A DNA stretch of 64,000 nt from Pseudomonas moorei (lineage in GTDB: Bacteria > Pseudomonadota > Gammaproteobacteria > Pseudomonadales > Pseudomonadaceae), in NCBI RefSeq assembly GCF_008801475.1, contig NZ_VZPP01000006.1:186001-250000 (forward strand), read 5' to 3'. The first letter of the stretch is position 1; every line of letters begins with the position of its first letter. Under the pieces are notes generated by a model. That model was not told where the DNA came from and searched no databases. It saw only the letters and a list, made by a program, of their open reading frames with translations. Shown here piece by piece: positions 44,752 through 52,282 of this stretch. The translations under genes were made by a program, and so were the position numbers.

Positions 44752-45069
44752 TCAGAAAGGCGCTAGCTCTTCCACCGCATCGAACTCTTCATGAGCCTCT
44801 ACGCGCGGGTCTTCATCCGCCGGAGCTTCCCATCGGAGCGTAACTGAATCGTCGTCGTTGAAGGTCATCTCGATGCTATCCACATCGGCGAGCGCGCCCA
44901 TAACCTCCTCCCATTCCCTGTCCCCATCGGTGTCGAGCCTATGGATCGTCGCCCACTTCCGATCCTGGGCAATTGGGTGATTGATCATGCTCGAAATTCT
45001 AAGAGTCAGGCGCTCCACGCCAGACATTGGCTTTGACTCTTGCGGTTTTTTCTTCTGCGGGCTTGCCAT
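44752..45069 (-). CDS. DUF1654-family protein
   Basis: 105 aa. The motif SGVERLTLRISSMINHPIAQDRKWATIHRLDTDGDREWEEVMGAL is typical of DUF1654, a small Pseudomonas-restricted family of unknown function. An acidic C-terminus follows. It is transcribed toward the repressor gene from the OL side, with GGAGTAACTG before the ATG, and is likely expressed in the lysogen or under OL control. Confidence 0.78.
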   Translation of the reverse strand: MASPQKKKPQESKPMSGVERLTLRISSMINHPIAQDRKWATIHRLDTDGDREWEEVMGALADVDSIEMTFNDDDSVTLRWEAPADEDPRVEAHEEFDAVEELAPF

Positions 45070-45113
45070 CAGTTACTCCTTGATTACTGTATGCATGTAC
45101 AGCCTTTCAGAAT

Positions 45114-45247
45114 ATTAGCTTGATGCTAATGCCCGCGTAAAGACCGGCGGCGAATTACCTTTCACAACCTCCACATGCCCATGACATTTACCCAAAGCTA
45201 AATTATTTAGCTATGAGCTATTGACTGATCTTTAGCCTGTGGCTAAA
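45114..45247. promoter_or_regulatory. OL-like operator cluster, three 17-bp sites
   Basis: Sites at 45114-45130, 45206-45222 and 45231-45247 follow TTTAGC-N5-GCTAAA with at most two mismatches; the last is perfect. Site spacing differs from OR (a 75-bp gap after the first site). Confidence 0.82.
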
Positions 45248-45249
45248 TT
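45221..45249 (+). promoter_or_regulatory. PL promoter
   Basis: TTGACT (45221-45226), 17-bp spacer, TAAATT (45244-45249). The perfect operator at 45231-45247 overlaps spacer and -10, and the one at 45206-45222 touches the -35, so the repressor should shut it off. Confidence 0.8.
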
Positions 45250-45294
45250 TATCTCAACGCCAGCGAACAGGGCGCCAGAGCAAACCAGCTCGTA

Positions 45295-45305
45295 GCTCTT
45301 TAACA
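45295..45305 (+). promoter_or_regulatory. boxA-like antitermination site in the PL leader
   Basis: GCTCTTTAACA matches the bacterial boxA sequence and lies about 40-50 nt after the expected PL start, as in a nut site. No clear N gene or boxB was found. Confidence 0.6.
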
Positions 45306-45556
45306 GTCAGCGCAACAAACGAAACACAACAGACCGCATTGCCTCTACCGGCGACCGGCGAGCAGACAGGCCCGAAAGCCTGCCAACGACAGGAACAACC
45401 TGGACGGCTGCTCGATGGTGAAACGCCAGAACCGTGTGAATGACCCGGCAAGCAATGCGCCCCGCCCCTCCGGCGGCAATAGGACAGACAGCATCACTGC
45501 TGCACCTTGGCGACAGGGTGCAGCGGGATGACAACCAGACATGCACGGAGCACCAA

Positions 45557-46336
45557 ATGAGCGAACAAACACTTCAGCAACTGCTGGCCGAACGTGTAAG
45601 CACCTACGCCCTATCTGATCGCCCTCGCGAGCTAATCGATGAGGGCATCGACAAAATGTTCAAAAGCGTCGTCGAAGATGCTTTCAGATCTTACGGCACG
45701 ATCGGCGAATCAATAAAAACTGCCGTGAAGGAAGCCTTTCCGGCCAATGTCACCGACATGTTTGAGCTTCAGCGCTACAACGCACTGATCGCCAATGCTT
45801 TGCGGGAGCGCTGGGAGGCAGCGGGTATGGAGTCGGCAATCATGAAGCAGGCCGATGCCTCCATCACTGAGGTTTTGACCGGCGAAGGTCTGCTCACGGG
45901 TGAGATCTCGCTGAAAGATTTGCTCGAAGCATTCATTGATGAACACAAAGAAGAGGCTGCGGACGAGCGATGGAGCGCCCCGGAAATCCGTATCACCGAG
46001 GACGACAGCCATTCCCACAAGTTCTATCACATCTACTTCGACCCGCAGCCAGAAGGCGGGAATCGTTACAGCTTTAGCAATGAGCGCCGCAGCGACTACA
46101 GCCTTAAGCACAACCTTCATGTGATGGTTGAAGGCGAGCGCGAAACCGGCGACCGCTGGAGACCGAAAGTCGAATTCGGGAAGGTGTATAGCGCCCAGCT
46201 CGATGACAAGAAGGTCTCGATCAAAATGAATATCCGCTCGAAATGGGAGCGCATCCTGGCTTCGCTTTACTTTGGCGAAGCCGTTCTGCTGATCGACTGT
46301 GAGGAAGGCGAATTCTCTTACGGGTTCGATGACTGA
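45557..46336 (+). CDS. First PL-operon gene, unknown function
   Basis: 259 aa from ATG 45557 (CGGAG 8 nt upstream). Soluble, acidic and mostly helical in the first half (LLAERVSTYALSDRPRELIDEGIDKMFKSVVEDAFRSYGTIGESIKTAVKEAF), with a beta-richer second half (HKFYHIYFDPQPEGGNRYSFSNERRSDYSLKHNLHVMVE). No known domain recognised. As first gene after PL and boxA it is expected to act early, perhaps in host take-over. Confidence 0.75.
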   Translation: MSEQTLQQLLAERVSTYALSDRPRELIDEGIDKMFKSVVEDAFRSYGTIGESIKTAVKEAFPANVTDMFELQRYNALIANALRERWEAAGMESAIMKQADASITEVLTGEGLLTGEISLKDLLEAFIDEHKEEAADERWSAPEIRITEDDSHSHKFYHIYFDPQPEGGNRYSFSNERRSDYSLKHNLHVMVEGERETGDRWRPKVEFGKVYSAQLDDKKVSIKMNIRSKWERILASLYFGEAVLLIDCEEGEFSYGFDD

Positions 46337-46693
46337 ACAACCAGCGCCACGTCAGCCTGACGATAACTGCCCGAGCACCTGGTACTCCCCAGCACCAGGC
46401 CGCATCGGAGAGTGATCGAAGCGTGCCCAAGCGGGCTGCAGCGCTAGGATCGCAAAGCCCCGTAAATCTCCTGAGCCGGATCTGCCGGCCAATACCAGAA
46501 ACGCGGCGGGAACCACGCAGGGGTAGCGCCCTGGCGTTTCGATCACTCTCCGATGCGGACGATTCTGCTCCGCGCAATGCGCCCCCCCGCAGGCAACACC
46601 AGATAACGGCGAGCGCCCGCCAAGATGCCAACGGCGCGAATCAGAGGATGACCGCCATGAAATAGACCAAAGCCAAAAAATCGCTGCATCTGT
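46337..46693. other. Non-coding stretch in the PL operon, probably a structured RNA
   Basis: About 360 bp without a supported ORF in the operon direction. It holds a perfect 21-bp inverted repeat (arms 46400-46420 and 46538-46558) that would close a 117-nt GC-rich interior rich in short helices, and it ends in a strong terminator. A regulatory RNA or processed leader is the simplest reading. Confidence 0.5.
46400..46558. repeat. 21-bp perfect inverted repeat enclosing 117 nt
   Basis: The left arm begins CCGCATCGGAGAGTG and the right arm ends CACTCTCCGATGCGG. All 21 positions are complementary. In RNA this forms a long basal stem. Confidence 0.85.
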
Positions 46694-46726
46694 GAAAGGC
46701 CCGAACGTCCAACGGGCCTTTCTTTT
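46694..46726 (+). terminator. Intrinsic terminator closing the non-coding stretch
   Basis: GAAAGGCCCG/CGGGCCTTTC, a 10-bp perfect stem (46694-46703, 46713-46722) with a 9-nt loop and TTTT. Confidence 0.85.
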
Positions 46727-46828
46727 GCCCCCGCCTATATCCGTCAGCACTCTCCCCTGCGCCCAACGGCAACCAGCAGGAGGCCCGAGTGCTGACGAAT
46801 ACACGCAACCCACACCGAGGCATCAGCC

Positions 46829-47107
46829 ATGCAAATGCACCCACTGCTGCAACAACGCCGGGACGTCCTCGGCGTGCTGTTGATTCGCACCCAGGCCGCT
46901 CGCGAAGACTTCGCCCGGCTCGCCAACCTGCCAAAACCCGAAAAGGCCGTGCGCTTTCAGGTGAAGAACGTCGGGCCGAAGGCATACCACATCGTCGACT
47001 TGGTCACCGGCAAAACCCGGGGCTTTCGCTTCGAGCACGCCGCCGCCGTCAACTACGCCATTCATCTCGAGGAAAAGGCCAGCCGACTCCCTGGAGGTGC
47101 GCAGTGA
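46829..47107 (+). CDS. Small phage protein of unknown function
   Basis: 92 aa. Basic, with the sequence KAVRFQVKNVGPKAYHIVDLVTGKTRGFRFEHAAAVNYAIHLEEKA, which looks like a small folded domain. Its stop overlaps the start of the next gene, so the two are coupled. No family recognised. Confidence 0.65.
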   Translation: MQMHPLLQQRRDVLGVLLIRTQAAREDFARLANLPKPEKAVRFQVKNVGPKAYHIVDLVTGKTRGFRFEHAAAVNYAIHLEEKASRLPGGAQ

Positions 47108-47418
47108 TCGGTACACCAATGCCCAACCCGCGAGACTCGATCATCGCGAACCTGAACCAGCAGATGGATCAGTTCTTCGGCGCCGGCCGCAAGGTGCAAG
47201 AAGTTGCCCCCGGCGTCACCGGTGAAAAAGACGCGATGTTCGGCACCTCCCACAGCAACAAGCTGCGCATCGAGCGCAACAAGCAGGCGCCGCGGTTACG
47301 GGAACTGGCCGAAGCCGGACACACCGTCATCGAAGCGGCCAAGGCCATGGGCATGGAAACCAAACGCGCCAGGCTCATCGCCCGCGAGAACAACATCCTG
47401 TTCCCGGGGCCACCGTGA
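47104..47418 (+). CDS. Small phage protein with HTH-like C-terminus
   Basis: 104 aa from GTG 47104, which overlaps the previous stop (GTGA). An alternative ATG is at 47119. The C-terminal part LRELAEAGHTVIEAAKAMGMETKRARLIARENNILFPGP is reminiscent of a helix-turn-helix. Early PL-operon gene of unknown function. Confidence 0.62.
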   Translation: MIGTPMPNPRDSIIANLNQQMDQFFGAGRKVQEVAPGVTGEKDAMFGTSHSNKLRIERNKQAPRLRELAEAGHTVIEAAKAMGMETKRARLIARENNILFPGPP

Positions 47419-47499
47419 GACGCATCAGCAACCAGGTGCGCCAGCGCCGACGACAGACATGGCTGGATCTACCAGCCCACGGAATTGAAGAGATAGGCC

Positions 47500-47829
47500 A
47501 TGGCCAAAAGCAATGCGGAGCTGCAGAAGGACAAGCGCGCCAAGGAGAAAGCTTTGCTGGACCGGATCGGCGCCGAGAAGCGAACGCTGATTGTGTCGAA
47601 AGCTCTCGCTAATGCGCTGCAGGCGCTGGGCGAGCGTCACGACTTCGAGGAGTGGCAAGAGACAGTGTCGACGTTCCTGATCAACCTGGCCGCCGCTCCG
47701 GCCGAAAAGTCAGCCCGCTTCGCCTCAATGTCGCGACCTGAAATAGTCGTGAAGGAAAAGTGGTCGCGTCAGCTTGAAGAGTTCGCTAGGGCAGGTATTG
47801 ATCGGATAGGAAGTAGTTCACCTTTGTAG
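47500..47829 (+). CDS. Small helical phage protein
   Basis: 109 aa, basic N-terminus (AELQKDKRAKEKALLDRIGAEKRTLIVSKALANALQALGERHDFEEWQETVSTFLINLAAA). Probably a DNA- or protein-binding helical protein. The final 61 nt overlap the convergent gene at 47769, a hint that the accessory block was inserted here. Confidence 0.65.
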   Translation: MAKSNAELQKDKRAKEKALLDRIGAEKRTLIVSKALANALQALGERHDFEEWQETVSTFLINLAAAPAEKSARFASMSRPEIVVKEKWSRQLEEFARAGIDRIGSSSPL

Positions 47830-48158
47830 CGAAGCACGCTCAGTACACTGCGGCGATCTATGTTTTTGCTTCCTGCGGGCACCATGAATATGCCGCCACT
47901 CTCATTGAACTGCCCATTTTCAATCAGCACTCTAAGACCTGCTTCACTGGCCTCGTGAAAAATTCTGTCCTCGGAGTTAAAAGTGTAGATGTATTGCCCT
48001 TTTTTTGACCCCATCTTGAATTTATATGGGTGGCAGATAAGACCCTTTCTGCTTATCCCAATCACGTCTTCCAGCAGCTCCAGCATACGAGCCCCCTCTA
48101 AAAGCCGGTCCTTGCTAGATATCAGTAATAGCTCACCGAAATCATAAACACCACCCAA
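47769..48158 (-). CDS. Hypothetical accessory protein
   Basis: 129 aa if a TTG start at 48158 is used. ATG 48086 with GAGGGGG upstream would give 105 aa and may be the true start. Sequence (GLICHPYKFKMGSKKGQYIYTFNSEDRIFHEASEAGLRVLIENGQFNESGGIFMVPAGSKN) suggests a compact soluble domain. Codon use is less GC-rich than in the phage core. It is transcribed against the PL operon and is probably part of the leftward accessory block. No family recognised. Confidence 0.5.
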   Translation of the reverse strand: MGGVYDFGELLLISSKDRLLEGARMLELLEDVIGISRKGLICHPYKFKMGSKKGQYIYTFNSEDRIFHEASEAGLRVLIENGQFNESGGIFMVPAGSKNIDRRSVLSVLRYKGELLPIRSIPALANSSS

Positions 48159-48186
48159 AGTCGCATCCGGTCATCGAGGGCGGCGC

Positions 48187-48672
48187 CTATCTCATGACGA
48201 CGTGCACTTCGTAGCCTTTCCCATTTGGCCAATCTTCACGGAGAACATCGATCACGCCGGAACCGGCGTCTGATGTTGCCGGCTGACCTGAAGTGATAGC
48301 TTTGGATATGGAGGCTGGAAGCTTGACGCCCAATGCTTTTTCCGAGAGGGCGTTCGATGCCCAGAGTAACGCCTTTGTTGCAGCATCTCTGGATTTTGGT
48401 TTGTTGTAATTTAGTACAAGCTTGACCTGGACCGGCGAAACGACACCTCCGTCTACGTAGTACGCGAGATTGTTGGGTGGTGAGCCAGACCCAATTTCTA
48501 GGTAATCACTTGAGCAACCCCATGTTCCGTCCTCTTGGTCCCGCCACGTGCCGCCCGGCAGGGATGAGCTCGTCAGCAACGAACATGCCTGTGATGGGCT
48601 AGTCACCGTCAGTTCGGCAAAACAGCTCACCGAGACAAGCAACAAAATCGGGGCAATAGCCAGCTTCCACAT
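48187..48672 (-). CDS. Exported protein of unknown function, accessory gene
   Basis: 161 aa with a clear signal peptide (MWKLAIAPILLLVSVSCFAEL, cleavage after FA). The mature part has two Cys (ACSLLT and WGCSSD) that could form a disulphide, and a helical C-terminus. A periplasmic lysogenic-conversion protein, for example one excluding other phages, is possible. The function cannot be read from sequence. Confidence 0.65.
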   Translation of the reverse strand: MWKLAIAPILLLVSVSCFAELTVTSPSQACSLLTSSSLPGGTWRDQEDGTWGCSSDYLEIGSGSPPNNLAYYVDGGVVSPVQVKLVLNYNKPKSRDAATKALLWASNALSEKALGVKLPASISKAITSGQPATSDAGSGVIDVLREDWPNGKGYEVHVVMR

Positions 48673-48936
48673 TTACAACTCCTTGATCCGGCTCCATGCC
48701 GGGCCGAACACAAATACCCCACTTCAACGAATCACGCCAGCCGGCGAGTCCGGTGCGTGACTGGAAAAAACCATGCACGTTCTGTTCTGCAACAACGGAA
48801 GCGACTCAAATCCGATGATTCAGCCGGCTCATGAAAAAAAGCTCCCAGACGTGCCTGTATTCCGATACGCGCTGATTGCCATCTGAATAGCCCGTACGCA
48901 GCTGAGCAAACGCAGGATTAAGATCTATCGAGAACT

Positions 48937-49842
48937 CTAAAATCCAAACTCTGTGCGGTGTTTCAGTAAATATTTTTGGTTGCCAACGGATAACTTGGCA
49001 ATCCCGGAAAACTGATCAAGACCGAATGCCGCTCGATCGTGCTGACTCAGCCTGCTGCTCACTAATAGTGACCCGTCGTCTGCGAACGAGATTAGACCTC
49101 GATCAAACAGTCGATCAACATGAGCAGCAAGAAGGAGGCCATTATCAGGATCGAGTCTTGCCACATTGTCCGCCAGGCACCACGCTTCGATATGTGAAGC
49201 GACAAGTAAATCCTGGTTTTCAATACCCGTTAAAGCGCAGCGCCCTTGCCAGATGTTTAGAAGCGACGCTCGAAATTGCCCCTGACCCACCCTCGACTGC
49301 ACGATTGATTCTCGTGTGGTCTTATCGACCTTCTTACCAGACGCCCCCTTAGTAATCAGCAGGTTGTCAAAATCTGCCAATTGACCGCTTGCTTCTAGCA
49401 AGAAGACGCCAGCGCGGGCAGGGAGGTGCGCCATGTAGATCTGAGTTAAGGTGCCATCCTTGGTGAACAGAGATGGGCTGGTCTGACTATCAAATTGATC
49501 CATGAACGCTACGGCTATCTCATCGCGCAGTATTGGCCGGTCCAGTTGTGTAAGATCAATATCGACGCGGTGCCCGTTGGCGCTCTCGCTCCAAGTATTG
49601 AATGAGCGGTTAGTCGGTCTCTCGGCGGCGAAGGCATCCGCGGTTGCTACAGCGATCGCGTATATCTGTTTGTCTTTACAGCAAAAGATGACGTCGCCCT
49701 TTTTCACTGCTCCGACATTGTTCCAATGAACCAAGGTCCTCTTCTTGCCATTGCTCTGTGGGGAGCTAAGCGGAGCCCAAAGGAAATTTCCTTCCAGGAC
49801 CTCCTTGTGGGTGCCGTTAACATTTACCCAATAAAATTCCAT
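48937..49842 (-). CDS. Putative modification-dependent endonuclease: EVE/PUA-like domain plus HNH_2
   Basis: 301 aa with a perfect GGAGG before ATG. The N-terminal 1-75 (FYWVNVNGTHKEVLEGNFLWAP..., HWNNVGAVKKGDVIFCCKDKQIYAIAVATA) follows the EVE-like pattern used to sense modified bases. Residues 190-260 form an HNH_2 nuclease: CALTGIENQDLLVASHIEAW (His 217), DPDNGLLLAAHVDRLFDRG (Asn 234, His 241). This domain order is that of McrA-type type IV restriction enzymes. In a lysogen it could cut incoming phages with modified DNA. Leftward, inside the accessory block. Confidence 0.75.
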   Translation of the reverse strand: MEFYWVNVNGTHKEVLEGNFLWAPLSSPQSNGKKRTLVHWNNVGAVKKGDVIFCCKDKQIYAIAVATADAFAAERPTNRSFNTWSESANGHRVDIDLTQLDRPILRDEIAVAFMDQFDSQTSPSLFTKDGTLTQIYMAHLPARAGVFLLEASGQLADFDNLLITKGASGKKVDKTTRESIVQSRVGQGQFRASLLNIWQGRCALTGIENQDLLVASHIEAWCLADNVARLDPDNGLLLAAHVDRLFDRGLISFADDGSLLVSSRLSQHDRAAFGLDQFSGIAKLSVGNQKYLLKHRTEFGF

Positions 49843-49884
49843 TTAGCCTCCATGAGCGACCTTCGTACAAAGCATTATGGAGAA

Positions 49885-50286
49885 TCACTCCGAATCTAAA
49901 TCAGCCTGAATTCGGGCGGCAATTGATGGCGCCCAGTCCTGACCGGTGATTTGATACGTCGAACGCTTCTTGCTGACAATTCGAATCGAGTAACTATCTG
50001 CGGACTGCGAGACAGGAGTGACAAACAAACCGATGACCTCCCCCCAAGTGGCCATTCCGGCAGGTGCTTCGGATTTAATGACGCCAGCGCTTTTGTTTAT
50101 TTCAACGATGGCCAAGCCTGAACTCATAGCACTCACAGAGGACTTCCACACCTCGTTGTAGGTTTTATTTCGTACTTCAACGGTCACCCCACTATCAGTG
50201 GGTTGAAGCCCGTCAATAGTAGAACAAGCAGCAACACCAAGGCACAACGCACCAACAGCTAATACCTTCGATACGGTTTTGATCAT
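49885..50286 (-). CDS. Small lipoprotein, accessory gene
   Basis: 133 aa from ATG 50286. The signal peptide ends in the lipobox LGVAACS (Cys at about 21). The mature protein is beta-rich (VTVEVRNKTYNEVWKSSVSAMSSGLAIVEINKSAGVIKSEAP) with a pattern seen in small outer-membrane lipoproteins. It may alter the cell surface of the lysogen. Cotranscription with the HNH gene is likely, with a 42-nt gap. No family recognised. Confidence 0.68.
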   Translation of the reverse strand: MIKTVSKVLAVGALCLGVAACSTIDGLQPTDSGVTVEVRNKTYNEVWKSSVSAMSSGLAIVEINKSAGVIKSEAPAGMATWGEVIGLFVTPVSQSADSYSIRIVSKKRSTYQITGQDWAPSIAARIQADLDSE

Positions 50287-50458
50287 AAGAACACCCTCAT
50301 CCATTAGATTGGAAATTCAAGAAGCTTTGCATTATTCAATTTTTGTAACCGGTTTGGCCTGATGCTGGCAACGAGCCGGAGCTTCGCATAATCCCGAGAA
50401 AAGAAAACCCCTCCCCCTTCAAAGTCAGCCGCTATAGCGGCAAGGACAGGTATTGCCC

Positions 50459-50785
50459 ATGGAAACGATAAAGCTGATTCAGCCAGCGCCCGTCGTGCGC
50501 GACGAGGACGGCATGTTCCAACACCCGGATATGCCTGATTTTGATGAGGGCGATGAGGAAAAATGCAAAGCCTGGGTCGCTGATCAGGGGCTGCAGGTGA
50601 AAATGGTCGAGCTCGAATACCACAGCGACCAAACGATATCTGACCGCTACTTCGAAGCGGGTGATTCGGATTGCAGTTACTGGGAGCCAGACCGCCCAGA
50701 AGGCCACGGCTGGTTCTGCCTGGCGATCCACGACACTGACAATGGCCCGGTCTGCTGGTGGGCGCGCCGCGAGGTGACGCCATGA
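50459..50785 (+). CDS. Small acidic phage protein
   Basis: 108 aa from ATG 50459 with AGGACAGG upstream. Acidic and Trp-rich (DEDGMFQHPDMPDFDEGDEEKCKAWV, CSYWEPDRPEGHGWFCLAIHDTDNGPVCWWARR), of a type common in the left early region of Pseudomonas phages. Function unknown. The stop overlaps the next start. Confidence 0.7.
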   Translation: METIKLIQPAPVVRDEDGMFQHPDMPDFDEGDEEKCKAWVADQGLQVKMVELEYHSDQTISDRYFEAGDSDCSYWEPDRPEGHGWFCLAIHDTDNGPVCWWARREVTP

Positions 50786-51138
50786 AGCTGACAGCAAAAC
50801 AGCAAGCCGTCCTCGATGAGCTCTGCAAGGTCGGTCGGAAAAATGCGTACCTCTATCGGGACACCCAACCGTACCTGCACCAGAAGGACTGCGAGAAGCT
50901 GGCCTTGGGTGATCAGGCATGCGTGTTCGGCATGGGTGGCCTGACCTATCAGGTTGGGCACCGCCTCGGGATCGCAGCCCCATCCGTACTGAGCATCTTC
51001 AAAGCGCTTCGACGGAAAGGGCTGGTGATTCGTGAGGAGTCCTATCCGGATTACCAGCGACCGCGCTACTGGTGGCCGGTTGGATTGGCGGCCGAGCTCG
51101 CCGGCGAACTGTTGCCTGTCGGTGAGGTGACCCCATGA
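50782..51138 (+). CDS. Small phage protein, winged-helix-like
   Basis: 118 aa from ATG 50782 (ATGA overlap with the previous gene). KQQAVLDELCKVGRKNAYLY and the later GIAAPSVLSIFKALRRKGLVIREES look like a winged helix, so DNA binding is possible. No family named with confidence. Confidence 0.65.
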   Translation: MKLTAKQQAVLDELCKVGRKNAYLYRDTQPYLHQKDCEKLALGDQACVFGMGGLTYQVGHRLGIAAPSVLSIFKALRRKGLVIREESYPDYQRPRYWWPVGLAAELAGELLPVGEVTP

Positions 51139-51188
51139 TCGCCCTCGCCTGGTTCGCCTACGTGTACTGCTACAAGGGGCCGCGCTAA
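51135..51188 (+). CDS. 17-aa coupled micro-ORF
   Basis: MIALAWFAYVYCYKGPR, starting in an ATGA overlap with the previous gene. A hydrophobic, basic-ended peptide. Position suggests real translation, but nothing else supports it. Confidence 0.35.
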   Translation: MIALAWFAYVYCYKGPR

Positions 51189-51377
51189 AGAGCCCACCCT
51201 GACCAGTTGCGGCCACTCAGCATTTCTCTGAAACAGCTGGCAGGGCGAACTGCTGAACCTTATTCGATCCAGCCTCACTCGTAAATCAGCTATTCCCTGA
51301 TACCTCCCTTCCGACAGCAACTCAAAATCTACAACTCACAGCCTGCCGGTGAACGGCGGGCGAGGATAACTATTGCC

Positions 51378-52025
51378 ATGCCAAACCATGTGACCAACAA
51401 GGTGCAAGCGCCTGCCCACGTCCTGAAGTCGCTGATCAATGAAAGCGGCAAGATCGATTTCAACACCATCTTTCCATTTGCGGGGCAGTTCCCTTGGGAT
51501 GGAATCAGCGGACAGGCCGAGACCGCAGCGCAGGCAATCACCGCCCAGCCGCTCAACAATCACCCGCTGATCGCCGGCCTTGAAAGGCGAAACCGCGCAG
51601 AAGCCAACGTGATGCAACTGAGCGATGAGTGCTTCGAGCAGTTCATCCAAATGCTGCGCAACAAGAGATCTTGCGGACACTTCCACACTTTGGACCACGC
51701 CAGAGACGTATGGGGGACGAAGTGGAACGCCTATGACCAGGTCATTGACCTTGATGCCGGCGAGATTTCATTCGACACCGCATGGTCGTGCCCCATGCCA
51801 CTCCTTAAAGAACTTTCAAAGCGGTATCCAGATGACGAGATAACGGTCCGGTATGCCGACGAAGACCTCGGCAGCAACTGCGGGACGGTGAGGCTCAAGG
51901 CCGGAGAGACCGTGTCTTTTGAGGTTGCCGGTAGCTGGGACGAAATGCGCGAGCAGGATCAGCAGCAGTGGACGGCCTGGGCGCGCGACTTAAAGGGTTG
52001 GCCAGAAGACGAAGAAGACGAATAA
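51378..52025 (+). CDS. DUF1281/Api92-like phage protein
   Basis: 215 aa. Start MPNHVTNKV, followed by DFNTIFPFAG and later NKRSCGHFHTLDHARDVWGTKWNAYDQ, FDTAWSCPMPLLKELSKRYPD, YADEDLGSNCG, is the classic Api92-like/DUF1281 sequence found in many phages and plasmids. A ferredoxin-like fold is expected; biological role unknown. Acidic C-terminus. Confidence 0.87.
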   Translation: MPNHVTNKVQAPAHVLKSLINESGKIDFNTIFPFAGQFPWDGISGQAETAAQAITAQPLNNHPLIAGLERRNRAEANVMQLSDECFEQFIQMLRNKRSCGHFHTLDHARDVWGTKWNAYDQVIDLDAGEISFDTAWSCPMPLLKELSKRYPDDEITVRYADEDLGSNCGTVRLKAGETVSFEVAGSWDEMREQDQQQWTAWARDLKGWPEDEEDE

Positions 52026-52069
52026 CCCCACTCCCACCTTCTGCCGCCACGCGCGGCATGGAGCATCCT

Positions 52070-52282
52070 ATGAAAAAAGAACTGATCAAGATCAGCGAGT
52101 TTCAGCGCCGGCGCTGGGGCGAAGGCGGCACCCCGCAATGCCCACAGGCAATCCGCAACCACATCCGGAACGGAATGGTACCCGGCGAGCAGATCGGCAA
52201 ACTCTGGTACGTTGACTGGGCCGCATTCAGCCGCTCGAATGGCAACGATCTGGTCGCGATGGTATTGAAAGGAGCCGCATGA
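52070..52282 (+). CDS. Excisionase-like DNA-binding protein
   Basis: 70 aa. ISEFQRRRWGEGGTPQCPQAIRNHIRNGMVPGEQIGKLWYVDWAAFSRS has the winged-helix pattern of Xis-type proteins. It lies directly upstream of the integrase and overlaps its start. It should direct excision at prophage induction. Confidence 0.8.
   Translation: MKKELIKISEFQRRRWGEGGTPQCPQAIRNHIRNGMVPGEQIGKLWYVDWAAFSRSNGNDLVAMVLKGAA

Noticed and set aside
46352..46813. 153-codon frame on the minus strand
   Set aside because: Crosses the inverted repeat and the terminator, has no ribosome site, and is opposite to the operon.
47415..47612. 65-codon GTG ORF with a GTGA overlap to the previous gene
   Set aside because: It runs 113 nt into the better supported 47500 gene in another frame, and its composition past residue 30 is shadow-like.
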